Positions 1 through 5,746 of a DNA stretch of 5,746 nt are shown in pieces; position 1 is the first letter of the stretch, and the number at the start of each line of letters is the position of its first letter. A program made the translations under genes and the position numbers. Source of the stretch: Oligoflexus sp. (GTDB lineage: Bacteria; Bdellovibrionota_B; Oligoflexia; Oligoflexales; Oligoflexaceae); contig JASLCY010000136.1 in NCBI GenBank assembly GCA_030151925.1, positions 1 through 5,746 on the forward strand, read 5' to 3'. Under the pieces are notes generated by a model. It worked only from the letters and a program-made list of their open reading frames with translations. It did not search any database and was not told the DNA's origin.

Positions 1-165
1 GCGATCAGCCCGGCTATCGTCGGCGCGCGCTCGGCGCAATTGGGAGCGGACGGGCCGGCCCTCGGCACCGCCCTCTCGATGACCCTGCCAGCGCTCGCTC
101 TCGGAGCGCTGGTCCTCGTCTTCGCTCTGCATAGGAAAACGGATCCCGACGTGATGCACGTCTGA
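1..165 (+). CDS. 3' end of a probable membrane transporter gene (partial)
   Basis: An open frame runs from the first base of the window to a TGA at 163-165 and gives 54 residues. The C-terminal part, from about residue 27, reads MTLPALALGALVLVFALHRK. This is a hydrophobic segment long enough to cross the membrane, followed by a basic, charged short tail, as at the cytoplasmic end of the last helix of many multi-pass transporters. The preceding Gly/Ala-rich stretch (GPALGTAL) would suit the loop before a last helix of a major-facilitator-type carrier. The family call is inference: no signature motif lies inside the window, and the start and most of the protein are missing. The gene converges on the Hint-domain gene with only 9 bases between the two stop codons. 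Confidence 0.55.
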   Translation, partial: AISPAIVGARSAQLGADGPALGTALSMTLPALALGALVLVFALHRKTDPDVMHV

Positions 166-174
166 GGCTGGGCT

Positions 175-2208
175 TCAGGGTGCGGCGATCGTCTCGCCGG
201 CCTGGATCCTCTGCTGGATGGCAAGGTCGCCGGTCACCACGCCGTTCGCCATGATGTAGTGCGCGCTCTGTTCGCTCGCGCCGGCGGTATCGAGTTCGAG
301 GTTCCAGACGATAGGCGCCTCTTCGGGCACCGGCAGGACCTCGATCGAATCGATGCGTCCCCAATCCTCGGTCTTGATAAGCTCACCCGCTGCGAGCCGC
401 GAGGCCGCCTTCACGCCGTCGGCGGTGATGAAGGGGTGGAACTCCGTGGCTTCGATCACTTCGCGGCCGACGTGCAGCCTGTACATCGGCTTCTTCTCAG
501 GCCCGCGCGTCATCTTCAGGATCGGATAAGCCCGGCCTTCGATCGGGTTCCAGAGTTTATCGTCCTGCGTGAGCTGGTCGATGCGTTTCTGCGTTACGCC
601 GTCGCCCAGGGTTATGAGCGTGTCGGGCGCGAGGCAACCGCACTCCCCGCGTTGGAAGAGGAAGGTGCGCTTGCAGTTTTGAGTATCGTACATCACGATA
701 TCGGTATCGTGCTCGTTGTACGTTCCGCTGCCGTTGTTGCCGCGGGCGAAGTTGTAACAGACCTTCTGATCATAGACGCCCCAGCGGTTCTGGCCTTCGG
801 TGAAGGTGAACGAGCTCGAGAGGTCGTTGGTGTTGTGCTCGAACGCGGCCGCGCCGCCGAGCACGCCGCCCACCGGGTCTTCGCCGCGATAGGCGCACTG
901 GGAGGTGCATTTATTCGCATAATCGTCGAGAGTCAGGCGCCCTCCGGGTTTCTTCGAATCGCCCGCAGCCTTGGAGGTGCTGGTCGACGTGCTGACCGAA
1001 ACCGTAGGCGGCGGCGGATCCTTCATCACCTTCACTTTGATCTCATCCCCGGGGTATTCCGTCTCATCAGCCGCGCGGACGATGAGTTTGAACGTCGCCG
1101 TGCGTTTATACGAAGCAGGGATCACCGTCGCGGTGATCTTGGTCGTCGTGGTCGTGGTCGTCACCGTATCGCTGTCGGATCCCCCCGATCCCCCGCTGGC
1201 GCCGCCGTTCAAATTGCCTTTGATGATGCCGCAGGTGGTGCCGTCGGTCGAATAAGGGCCGCCGCCGGTACCGGCTTTCGAACCGCTCGAGGAATCGCTG
1301 CCGCTTGAGTCGCTTCCCCCGGATGAGCTGCTCGTAGAGGTGCTGGTCAGGGTCCGCGTCGTGGGATCGGGCGGCTTCACGGTGGGGTTATAGGTCACCG
1401 CGGGGCCTACGAAGCCGTCTTTCACGTCATAGCTCACCGCCTCGTGGTCGACGAGGCCGGTCTTGGGGTTCACGCCGCCGAGCGTAAGGCCGATATCCTT
1501 GCCGTCGACCCAGATATTCGCATCATAGACCACGCCGGAAGCCCTGGCCGCGAATTCGTAAGGGCCGTCGGTGAGCTCGTCTTTTGCGGTCAGCTCCTTG
1601 TACTCGCCGCTTCCCGGCTTCCTATAGACGATCTTATAGTCGATCGGCACGGGCACGGTCATGGGGATGTTACCGCCGAGCTCGACCCTGGTATCCTTGC
1701 CGTTGGCCTTCTGCATATTGCTCACGACCACGGTCACGTAATCGACGGCCATCTTATGGGCTTCGGAACGATGCGGCTTCACGAGGTCGATCTGGAAATT
1801 ATCCTTCGCCATCGACATATCGCCCGTGAGAAGGCGGCCGATGTCGGATTCCTTGATGTTCTGATCGGATACGGGAAGGCTCGTCTTGTTGTCGTTGACC
1901 TTCACCGGGCTCCCGTTGCCTTGCTTCAGGTTCCAGTTCGGCGCGAAGTAGTTGGTCGCGTAAATGGAAGGGATATAGCTCTTGCCGTCCGCCTGCTTCT
2001 TAGGGGCAAGCAAACCTTTGTATCGCGAAAGGGAGCTCATGGCGCCGAGGTTCTTCGCTTCGCGCTCCCGCGCGTTCTTTGCGAGCTGCAAGGTATTCGC
2101 CGTCTTCGAATGCAAGCCGACGACATACAACCACGTGACGCTCAGGGCAGTGACCGCTGCCAGCGCTCCTAATGTTGCTGAACCGTTTTGATTCTTACGC
2201 AGAGTCAT
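175..2208 (-). CDS. Exported, membrane-anchored protein with C-terminal Hint self-processing domain
   Basis: This 677-residue protein begins with a short basic segment (MTLRKNQNG) and a hydrophobic helix at about residues 10-32. That suits a signal anchor or an atypical pilin-like N-terminus, and the rest should lie outside the cytoplasm. Residues 60-280 look beta-rich and match no family I recognise. Two low-complexity linkers follow: Ser/Thr/Gly-rich at about 287-311 and Gly/Ser then Thr-rich at about 332-357. A beta-like segment lies at 365-395 and a Cys-containing region at 430-523 (C434, C438, C484, C512, C523). The C-terminal domain starts at C525 (CLAPDTLITLGDG). It has a TxxH block at T588-H591 and ends HYIMANGVVTGD (650-661), the pattern of Hint domains of inteins, hedgehog and bacterial intein-like proteins. 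Cleavage before C525 is therefore predicted. The start is supported by a GAGGG site 9 bases upstream. The role of the N-terminal part is unknown; surface display or adhesion is a guess. The long open frame antisense to it is a shadow. Confidence 0.88.
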   Translation of the reverse strand: MTLRKNQNGSATLGALAAVTALSVTWLYVVGLHSKTANTLQLAKNAREREAKNLGAMSSLSRYKGLLAPKKQADGKSYIPSIYATNYFAPNWNLKQGNGSPVKVNDNKTSLPVSDQNIKESDIGRLLTGDMSMAKDNFQIDLVKPHRSEAHKMAVDYVTVVVSNMQKANGKDTRVELGGNIPMTVPVPIDYKIVYRKPGSGEYKELTAKDELTDGPYEFAARASGVVYDANIWVDGKDIGLTLGGVNPKTGLVDHEAVSYDVKDGFVGPAVTYNPTVKPPDPTTRTLTSTSTSSSSGGSDSSGSDSSSGSKAGTGGGPYSTDGTTCGIIKGNLNGGASGGSGGSDSDTVTTTTTTTKITATVIPASYKRTATFKLIVRAADETEYPGDEIKVKVMKDPPPPTVSVSTSTSTSKAAGDSKKPGGRLTLDDYANKCTSQCAYRGEDPVGGVLGGAAAFEHNTNDLSSSFTFTEGQNRWGVYDQKVCYNFARGNNGSGTYNEHDTDIVMYDTQNCKRTFLFQRGECGCLAPDTLITLGDGVTQKRIDQLTQDDKLWNPIEGRAYPILKMTRGPEKKPMYRLHVGREVIEATEFHPFITADGVKAASRLAAGELIKTEDWGRIDSIEVLPVPEEAPIVWNLELDTAGASEQSAHYIMANGVVTGDLAIQQRIQAGETIAAP
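226..636 (-). other. Hint (hedgehog/intein-like) autoprocessing domain region
   Basis: This is the part of the 677-residue protein from C525 (codon 634-636) to D661. Seen directly: an N-terminal Cys followed by APDTLITLGDG, then KRIDQL (the usual 'I..L..GD' region, here with QDDKLWN), a TEFHPF block containing the TxxH histidine, and a final WNLELD...HYIMANGVV stretch. In the family, the Cys performs an N-to-S acyl shift and the TxxH His assists it. The canonical intein ending is V-H-N. Here the equivalent positions are T-G-D, so the Asn needed for C-terminal cleavage is absent and 16 more residues follow. Inference: the domain can cut or transfer at its N-terminal side, but does not splice. 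Confidence 0.82.
1141..1161 (-). repeat. Seven-threonine codon tract in the low-complexity linker
   Basis: Alternating ACG and ACC codons encode seven consecutive threonines (residues 350-356) at the end of a Gly/Ser/Asp-rich stretch. The plus strand therefore shows a GTC/GTG/GGT triplet-like repeat. A second Ser/Thr/Gly-rich stretch lies at about 1276-1350. Both look like flexible extracellular linkers. Loss or gain of a triplet here would change linker length without a frameshift. Confidence 0.6.
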
Positions 2209-2217
2209 GATTCAAGG

Positions 2218-2222
2218 CCCTC
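2218..2222 (-). promoter_or_regulatory. Shine-Dalgarno site of the Hint-domain gene
   Basis: On the minus strand GAGGG is followed by nine bases and then the ATG at 2208-2206. This supports the chosen start. I did not find a convincing -35/-10 pair upstream of it on the same strand. Confidence 0.6.
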
Positions 2223-2288
2223 GCTGCTTCTCACTCCCTCTGCGGCATAATTCCCGGCGATCTTTAGAAATGGATACTCATTGGCGGC

Positions 2289-2306
2289 AAGATAGTCTAA
2301 GATAGT
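2289..2306. repeat. Tandem 8-bp direct repeat in the divergent intergenic region
   Basis: AAGATAGT occurs at 2289-2296 and again at 2299-2306, separated by CT, giving a 10-bp period, about one helical turn. A second perfect repeat, TGGATAC, occurs at 2271-2277 and 2306-2312. Their place between two divergent genes and the helical phasing suit a protein-binding site, but no known operator consensus is recognised. Confidence 0.35.
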
Positions 2307-2341
2307 GGATACACCGGATAAAACTCGAGCTGGTCTCCACT

Positions 2342-2369
2342 TTTTCAGCCCTATTATTAAAAATATAGT
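2342..2369 (+). promoter_or_regulatory. Candidate sigma-70 type promoter for the 295-residue membrane protein gene
   Basis: TTTTCA (2342-2347, 4 of 6 matches to TTGACA) is followed by a 16-base spacer and TATAGT (2364-2369, 5 of 6 matches to TATAAT) in an AT-rich stretch. Transcription would begin near 2376, about 23 bases before the ATG at 2399. That places the alternative in-frame GTG at 2372 upstream of the expected transcript start. Called by eye. Confidence 0.45.
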
Positions 2370-2398
2370 AAGTGGATTCGCGGGGGTCGTACCGAAAA

Positions 2399-3286
2399 AT
2401 GGCCAAACAAAAACCAAAAGACGGCAAGCAGCAGCAGATTTTGATCGGCGTGGGCGTCCTGCTGGTCGCTATATTTTTCCTAAAAATATGCAAGAACTCG
2501 AACGTCGACCGTATTTTTCCTAGCCCTTCTCCCGCTCCGACGAGCAGCGAGAAACCCAACGCGCAACCGAACCGCCAGCCCTCCCTGCTGGAAAGCCCTC
2601 AGTTCGCCAAGAACAATGAGAAAGAGGTTATCGCTCAGCAGCTGAAGTTCGCCCAGCTCGATAGGCTTGGCATCAAGACCCTGCCCCTGAAAGCCGGGAA
2701 AAACGGGCTCGAGCTGCATGTGGAGGTAACGCCGAGGCCGGTCTGGTGCCAGGCCGGTGATCTCGATGTGATCAAACGCTATATCGACGATACCAAGACG
2801 AGCAACGTGCTGATCACGATAGAGACCCCGGATCACGCCCTGGCGGCCGACCCGAGGCACGTGAGCCTGCTGCAGCTGTTCAAGCCCATTCGCCTTTCAT
2901 TCACGCTGAAGAAGGTCAGCGCGAGCACCAAGGCCGAACTCGGGCTCTACATCTGCAGCGACCGCGGCAAGACGAATAAATGCGGGACGAAGTCTCCCGT
3001 GCTCCCGAACCAGCAGGATGATTATTCGCGTAAGGGCGATGCGATCTTTTATTTCCAGCAGTTCTTCGTCGGCGGCGGCAAACTTACGAGCTATAAGAGC
3101 GGGGAATTCACGGAGAGCTTTAAAAAGGGCTTAACCGACTATCTCGCCGAGCAGAACCTCCCGACCGAAGTCGATAAGGCCTGGAAGACGGCCAAGGTCC
3201 TCAGGTCGGATCCGGTCGCCATTAAAAACGATAGGGTCTACGTCTACCTCTCCCACAACGACCCCAAATGCACCTTCGATATGTAG
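2399..3286 (+). CDS. Single-pass membrane-anchored protein of unknown family
   Basis: The 295-residue product has a basic, Gln/Lys-rich cytoplasmic N-terminus (residues 1-13), one transmembrane helix at about 14-30 (ILIGVGVLLVAIFFL), a Pro/Ser-rich linker at 40-62 and a C-terminal domain of roughly 230 residues that should face the periplasm. The residues before C31 (LKI) do not fit a lipobox, so this is probably not a lipoprotein. Other cysteines are C117, C186, C195 and C291; C186 and C195 could form a disulfide. Residues 100-190 alternate hydrophobic and polar residues in a beta-sandwich-like way. I do not recognise the family. I chose ATG 2399 over GTG 2372 because the candidate promoter would start transcripts after 2372 and the GTG has no Shine-Dalgarno site. 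The ATG also lacks a good one: a GGGGG run sits 12 bases away. It is divergent from the Hint-domain gene, which may indicate shared regulation. Its stop codon lies inside the left arm of the palindrome at 3282-3404. Confidence 0.82.
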   Translation: MAKQKPKDGKQQQILIGVGVLLVAIFFLKICKNSNVDRIFPSPSPAPTSSEKPNAQPNRQPSLLESPQFAKNNEKEVIAQQLKFAQLDRLGIKTLPLKAGKNGLELHVEVTPRPVWCQAGDLDVIKRYIDDTKTSNVLITIETPDHALAADPRHVSLLQLFKPIRLSFTLKKVSASTKAELGLYICSDRGKTNKCGTKSPVLPNQQDDYSRKGDAIFYFQQFFVGGGKLTSYKSGEFTESFKKGLTDYLAEQNLPTEVDKAWKTAKVLRSDPVAIKNDRVYVYLSHNDPKCTFDM

Positions 3287-3404
3287 AAGCTCTCTCACTG
3301 CGATGGCGCCGTTCGGCGTCGTCGGCCGCTCCTCATGTACGAACCTGTACACTCCGGGCGGCCTCCTCCTTGGGCCTAGCCCTCCCAGTGAGAGGGCTTC
3401 TACA
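3282..3404. repeat. Cloverleaf-like palindromic element between convergent genes
   Basis: The outer arms 3282-3300 and 3386-3404 are inverted copies of 19 bp that pair fully if one G-U pair is allowed. Inside are three more hairpins. One is CGATGGCGCC (3301-3310), loop GTTC, 3315-3324, ten pairs with G-U wobbles. The second is GGCCGC (3324-3329) with GCGGCC (3358-3363), containing an inner TGTAC/GTACA hairpin (3336-3340, 3347-3351); its first base overlaps the previous stem by one. The third is GGGC-CTA-GCCC (3372-3382). No T-run follows either outer arm on either strand, so it is not a classical rho-independent terminator, although it could still stop or protect both converging transcripts. 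Its form suits a dispersed repetitive palindrome or small mobile repeat; the outer arms end in TA, as for elements that insert at TA. Copy number cannot be seen from one window. Confidence 0.75.
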
Positions 3405-3410
3405 GGATGA

Positions 3411-5489
3411 TCACTTCACTTCGAAATCGGGCGAGACGCCTTCATAGGGCGTGAGTTTGCCGAAGAGCGATTTCGAATCCCCGAAATGCCGAATGCGATA
3501 AACGCCGGGCTCCGCGTCCGAAGTGTCCCAGGTTACGGTGATCTTCGACTGCGAAGAGCTCGCTCTCTGCCACTCGAAAGTGGTCTCCGGATCCCAGTCG
3601 CGGGCGACGATGCGGTAATAGCCGTTTTCATACTTCTCGACGACGAGATAGGTATCCTGCGTCCGGTAGTTGTTGTTCGGATAAGCTCCCCAGAACTGCA
3701 CCGAAACCATATCGCCCTTGTTATAGGCCGAATTGGGCGGCGTGATCACGTTGCCGAACTTCTCGGTGGACGGCACGGTGTCGGCCGGGGCCTTCTTGGT
3801 GAAATCCACGGCGTCCTTGGTCACGTCAGGCGGCGTAGGACCGGGATCGACGGCCGCTCCGGACACGATCGCCCGCGAGAGCTTCACGTATTCCTGCTGA
3901 AAGCCTTCCTGCTCCCAAGGACCGAACTGAGTGCAGGCGCCTTCGTACCATTGCATGGCGTATTCCTCGCGGGTCGCGAGATAGGAGGCATAGGAGTTCG
4001 AGAGGCTCGAGATCACGCCGTACTTGACGCCGGCGCCGCCGAGCTCGCTTAAGACCGCGTTACGGAAACGACGGCCGGACATCGTGGTGACTTCGACCGG
4101 AGCCGCGATGATGGCGAGCGAACCGATCTTGATGATCTGGAGCGGCATGATCTGCGGCGTCATCGTCGGGCCTTTGAAGTTGAGATGCGCGATGCCGGTC
4201 GGGATCAACACGGGTTTCTCGGCCTGGCAGGTCTTGTATTCAGCCTCGCTCGTGCCTTTCCAGACCAGACCGAAGAGGCCGCTGAGGAACTTGCTCAGGA
4301 GCGTTTTCGAAGCGTTGTTCTTCCAGCTCAGGCTATCGACGGTCGTCCCGTTTTCGAAGAGCGGCGCCGGGCTGGGATTGTCGAGCGGACTGCCCGCGGA
4401 GAAGGAGGCGCCCATGCCCGCGGCGCAGGTCTTGGCTCCAGCCATCTCCACATAAAGCTCGCGCATATCGATCCATTCGTGGCGGAAATCAACGCTGCCG
4501 GTGACGGGTTCGGTCGCCTGATCGTAGAGCTCCTTGGCCTTTTGGTACTGTTTCAGAGCCGCGTTCGCGAGGCCCGGGTTCTTCTTGATCGACACCGAAG
4601 GCGGCGCCTGGCCGAAACCGTAGTTCGGCGTCACGTCGCCTTCATTCGCCTGGGCGAAGCCGGCCACGAAGGTTTTCGAACGGAGATAGTCGGTCCCCTT
4701 GTCCTTCTCGAAGAGATAGGCGGCGAGGCCCTTGTTGTCCGACGTGATGAGGTGGTTGTCGGGGCCGATGCTGTCGGGGTGCACCGCGAACCAGTTGAGC
4801 GTCCCGATCTCGAGGCCGTCGTTGCCGACGAATTTCAGGACGGTGAAAGTCTTGTCGGTGTTGCTATCGTACTGAGCGCGTTCGCTCGCCGGGTTGTTGT
4901 TATAAGCGTTTTCCGCCCTGTTGCCGCCCACCCCATCGAGGCGGCCTTCGTTCACCAGGATATGGCCCGGCGCGAGGTTCTCGTGAGCCTTGAGGATGGC
5001 GTTATAGATGCCGTCGACGATGACCTCGAAGTTCTCCTTCACGAAGCCCTTGACCGTCGCGTCGTAGAGGAAGTACCCGGAGAAGCCGCCCGGGCCGCCG
5101 TGCGTGTGGGTCGCGGTGAGGAGGATGTTCTTCTCGTCATAATAAGGCGCGAGCACGGGGTTTTGCTTCACGCGCTCGACGACTTTGAGTTTCACCATCT
5201 GGAAGAGCATGCCGAGGTCGTTGTTCACGAAGACGATGCGTTTGTTATTGTCGCCGACGATGAAGGCCCGCGCGCGCAAGCGCATCGAGATGCCGGCAGT
5301 CGTCTGCCCGGAGACCGCGAAACCCATCATGCCGATCTCGGCCGCGGGTCCGGTGATGTCGTGGATACCGGCACCGATCAAATACTCCCCATTCTCCGGG
5401 TGCACGGCCGGAAGCGTCGGCAGATCCGCAGCCTTCCCCGTCCCCATGAGCAGCATGCTCACGAACAGCCCAACGATCAAACGCAGCAT
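3411..5489 (-). CDS. Neutral/alkaline ceramidase homologue, secreted
   Basis: The 692-residue product is close in length to Pseudomonas neutral ceramidase and should hydrolyse the amide bond of ceramide to sphingosine and fatty acid. Residues 1-20 form a signal peptide with likely cleavage after GTGKA. Family blocks appear in order: ATHTHGGPGG (H128, H130), NPASERAQYD near R191, NWFAVHPDS (H237), ITSDNKG, AQANEGDVTPN (281-289 core), a TCAAGMGASFSAGS block, CQAEKPVLIPTG (from 421), APVEVTTMSGRR (E466) and SNSYASY (Y500/Y503) followed by REEY and WYEG. H128, H237, E466 and Y500 or Y503 match the zinc ligands of the Pseudomonas enzyme. The immunoglobulin-like C-terminal domain (about 575-692) has the typical PGVYRIRHFGD. 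The active-site Ser of GDVSPN is Thr here (T287, codon 4629-4631), so activity is not assured. GAGGG precedes the ATG. Substrate origin, host or own sphingolipid, is unknown. Confidence 0.95.
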   Translation of the reverse strand: MLRLIVGLFVSMLLMGTGKAADLPTLPAVHPENGEYLIGAGIHDITGPAAEIGMMGFAVSGQTTAGISMRLRARAFIVGDNNKRIVFVNNDLGMLFQMVKLKVVERVKQNPVLAPYYDEKNILLTATHTHGGPGGFSGYFLYDATVKGFVKENFEVIVDGIYNAILKAHENLAPGHILVNEGRLDGVGGNRAENAYNNNPASERAQYDSNTDKTFTVLKFVGNDGLEIGTLNWFAVHPDSIGPDNHLITSDNKGLAAYLFEKDKGTDYLRSKTFVAGFAQANEGDVTPNYGFGQAPPSVSIKKNPGLANAALKQYQKAKELYDQATEPVTGSVDFRHEWIDMRELYVEMAGAKTCAAGMGASFSAGSPLDNPSPAPLFENGTTVDSLSWKNNASKTLLSKFLSGLFGLVWKGTSEAEYKTCQAEKPVLIPTGIAHLNFKGPTMTPQIMPLQIIKIGSLAIIAAPVEVTTMSGRRFRNAVLSELGGAGVKYGVISSLSNSYASYLATREEYAMQWYEGACTQFGPWEQEGFQQEYVKLSRAIVSGAAVDPGPTPPDVTKDAVDFTKKAPADTVPSTEKFGNVITPPNSAYNKGDMVSVQFWGAYPNNNYRTQDTYLVVEKYENGYYRIVARDWDPETTFEWQRASSSQSKITVTWDTSDAEPGVYRIRHFGDSKSLFGKLTPYEGVSPDFEVK

Positions 5490-5495
5490 CGTTTG

Positions 5496-5501
5496 TCCCT
5501 C
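5496..5501 (-). promoter_or_regulatory. Shine-Dalgarno site of the ceramidase gene
   Basis: GAGGGA on the minus strand lies six bases before the ATG at 5489-5487. This spacing supports the annotated start and the signal peptide that begins there. Confidence 0.7.
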
Positions 5502-5539
5502 AATAAATCGTCTTATGGTCCCTTCGGAATTCTGCTTAA

Positions 5540-5567
5540 ACTCTACATCAATTCCGCGGTTTTACAA
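5540..5567 (-). promoter_or_regulatory. Weak candidate promoter of the ceramidase gene
   Basis: On the minus strand TTGTAA (5567-5562) is followed by 16 bases and TAGAGT (5545-5540), each with 4 of 6 consensus matches. The predicted leader would be about 44 bases. It lies downstream of the minus-strand terminator at 5638-5676, so the ceramidase should need a promoter in this interval, but the match is modest. Confidence 0.3.
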
Positions 5568-5637
5568 TTGAACAATGCAGACAGTTGTTCGCGAAAGGCC
5601 GCGGCTCTCGGAGTAGAATAGAGGCTTAATTACGCTG

Positions 5638-5676
5638 AAAAACCCAACGCCGGGCTGAACAAGCCTTACGTTGGGT
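5638..5676 (-). terminator. Rho-independent terminator, minus strand
   Basis: On the minus strand ACCCAACG (5676-5669) pairs perfectly with CGTTGGGT (5649-5642). A nested five-pair stem with one G-U pair, AGGCT with GGCCT-like partner at 5666-5662 and 5656-5652, closes a five-base loop. A run of five T follows at 5642-5638, its first T shared with the stem. It points away from the right edge, so it would end a minus-strand gene lying mostly outside the window. One minus-strand frame has a TAG at 5719-5717 that could be its stop, but only nine codons are visible. The element would also insulate the ceramidase from upstream transcription. Confidence 0.7.
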
Positions 5677-5746
5677 CTCGATGAAGGGGCCGCGCGCGTA
5701 GAGGGCGGGCGGAGTTCTAAAGAAGTGAATGGCCGATCGAAAGTTC

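Noticed and set aside
259..1308. Long plus-strand open frame (349 codons) opposite the Hint-domain gene
   Set aside because: It is the antisense shadow of a well-supported gene. The product is rich in Arg, His and Ala with no domain, as expected from reading GC-rich codons backwards.
1444..2172. Plus-strand open frame of 242 codons opposite the 5' part of the Hint-domain gene
   Set aside because: Its composition is that of a shadow frame, and the opposite strand has a good start, a Shine-Dalgarno site and a coherent domain order.
2372..2398. GTG at 2372 as the start of the 295-residue protein, adding nine residues
   Set aside because: It has no Shine-Dalgarno site and lies upstream of the transcript start expected from TATAGT at 2364-2369. 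ATG 2399 gives a normal basic N-terminus before the helix.
2205..2559. Small minus-strand open frames across the divergent intergenic region
   Set aside because: They overlap the start region of the plus-strand gene, have no credible ribosome site and show no recognisable protein features.
3282..3404. tRNA gene suggested by the cloverleaf layout
   Set aside because: The stems are far longer than tRNA stems, and there is no anticodon arm of correct size, no T-loop sequence and no CCA-like end.
4185..5621. Plus-strand open frame of 478 codons opposite the ceramidase gene
   Set aside because: It is antisense to unmistakable ceramidase motifs, has no family features and no Shine-Dalgarno site, and runs through the ceramidase's own upstream region.
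5729..5746. Start of a plus-strand gene (ATG GCC GAT CGA AAG TTC)
   Set aside because: Only six codons are visible, the AGAAG site is very close to the ATG, and the nearby terminator suggests minus-strand transcription instead.
1..5746. CRISPR array, insertion sequence or transposase gene
   Set aside because: No regularly spaced repeats and no transposase motifs were seen on either strand. The only mobile-like structure is the short palindrome at 3282-3404.

Overview
The window is about 5.7 kb of moderately GC-rich bacterial DNA. Exported proteins, a gene with an N-terminal membrane anchor and Shine-Dalgarno sites (GAGGG type) point to a Gram-negative, probably proteobacterial, genome. I cannot place it more closely from the sequence alone.

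Layout from left to right. The first 165 bases are the 3' end of a plus-strand gene, most likely the last transmembrane helix of a transporter. It ends 9 bases before the stop of a convergent minus-strand gene (2208 to 175). That gene encodes a 677-residue exported or membrane-anchored protein with an N-terminal hydrophobic helix, a long beta-rich and Ser/Thr/Gly-rich middle, and a C-terminal Hint (hedgehog/intein-type) self-processing domain. An AT-richer divergent intergenic region (2209-2398) follows. It carries a plausible plus-strand promoter and a tandem 8-bp repeat that could be an operator. The plus-strand gene 2399-3286 encodes a 295-residue protein of unknown family with one membrane anchor and a presumed periplasmic domain.

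The short convergent gap at 3282-3404 is filled by a compact palindrome: a 19-bp closing stem enclosing three further hairpins, a cloverleaf-like layout that ordinary termination does not explain. Beyond it, on the minus strand (5489 to 3411), is a full-length neutral/alkaline ceramidase homologue with a signal peptide. Its zinc-site residues look conserved, but the essential Ser of the GDVSPN motif is Thr. The right end (5490-5746) holds the ceramidase's Shine-Dalgarno site, a possible promoter and a minus-strand rho-independent terminator that would end a gene lying mostly beyond the window.

Working together: the ceramidase would act outside the cytoplasm on ceramides, releasing sphingosine and fatty acid. 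The Hint protein and its divergent neighbour may be a co-regulated cell-envelope pair, but this rests only on their arrangement and on both having N-terminal anchors. Nothing in the sequence ties the ceramidase functionally to that pair.
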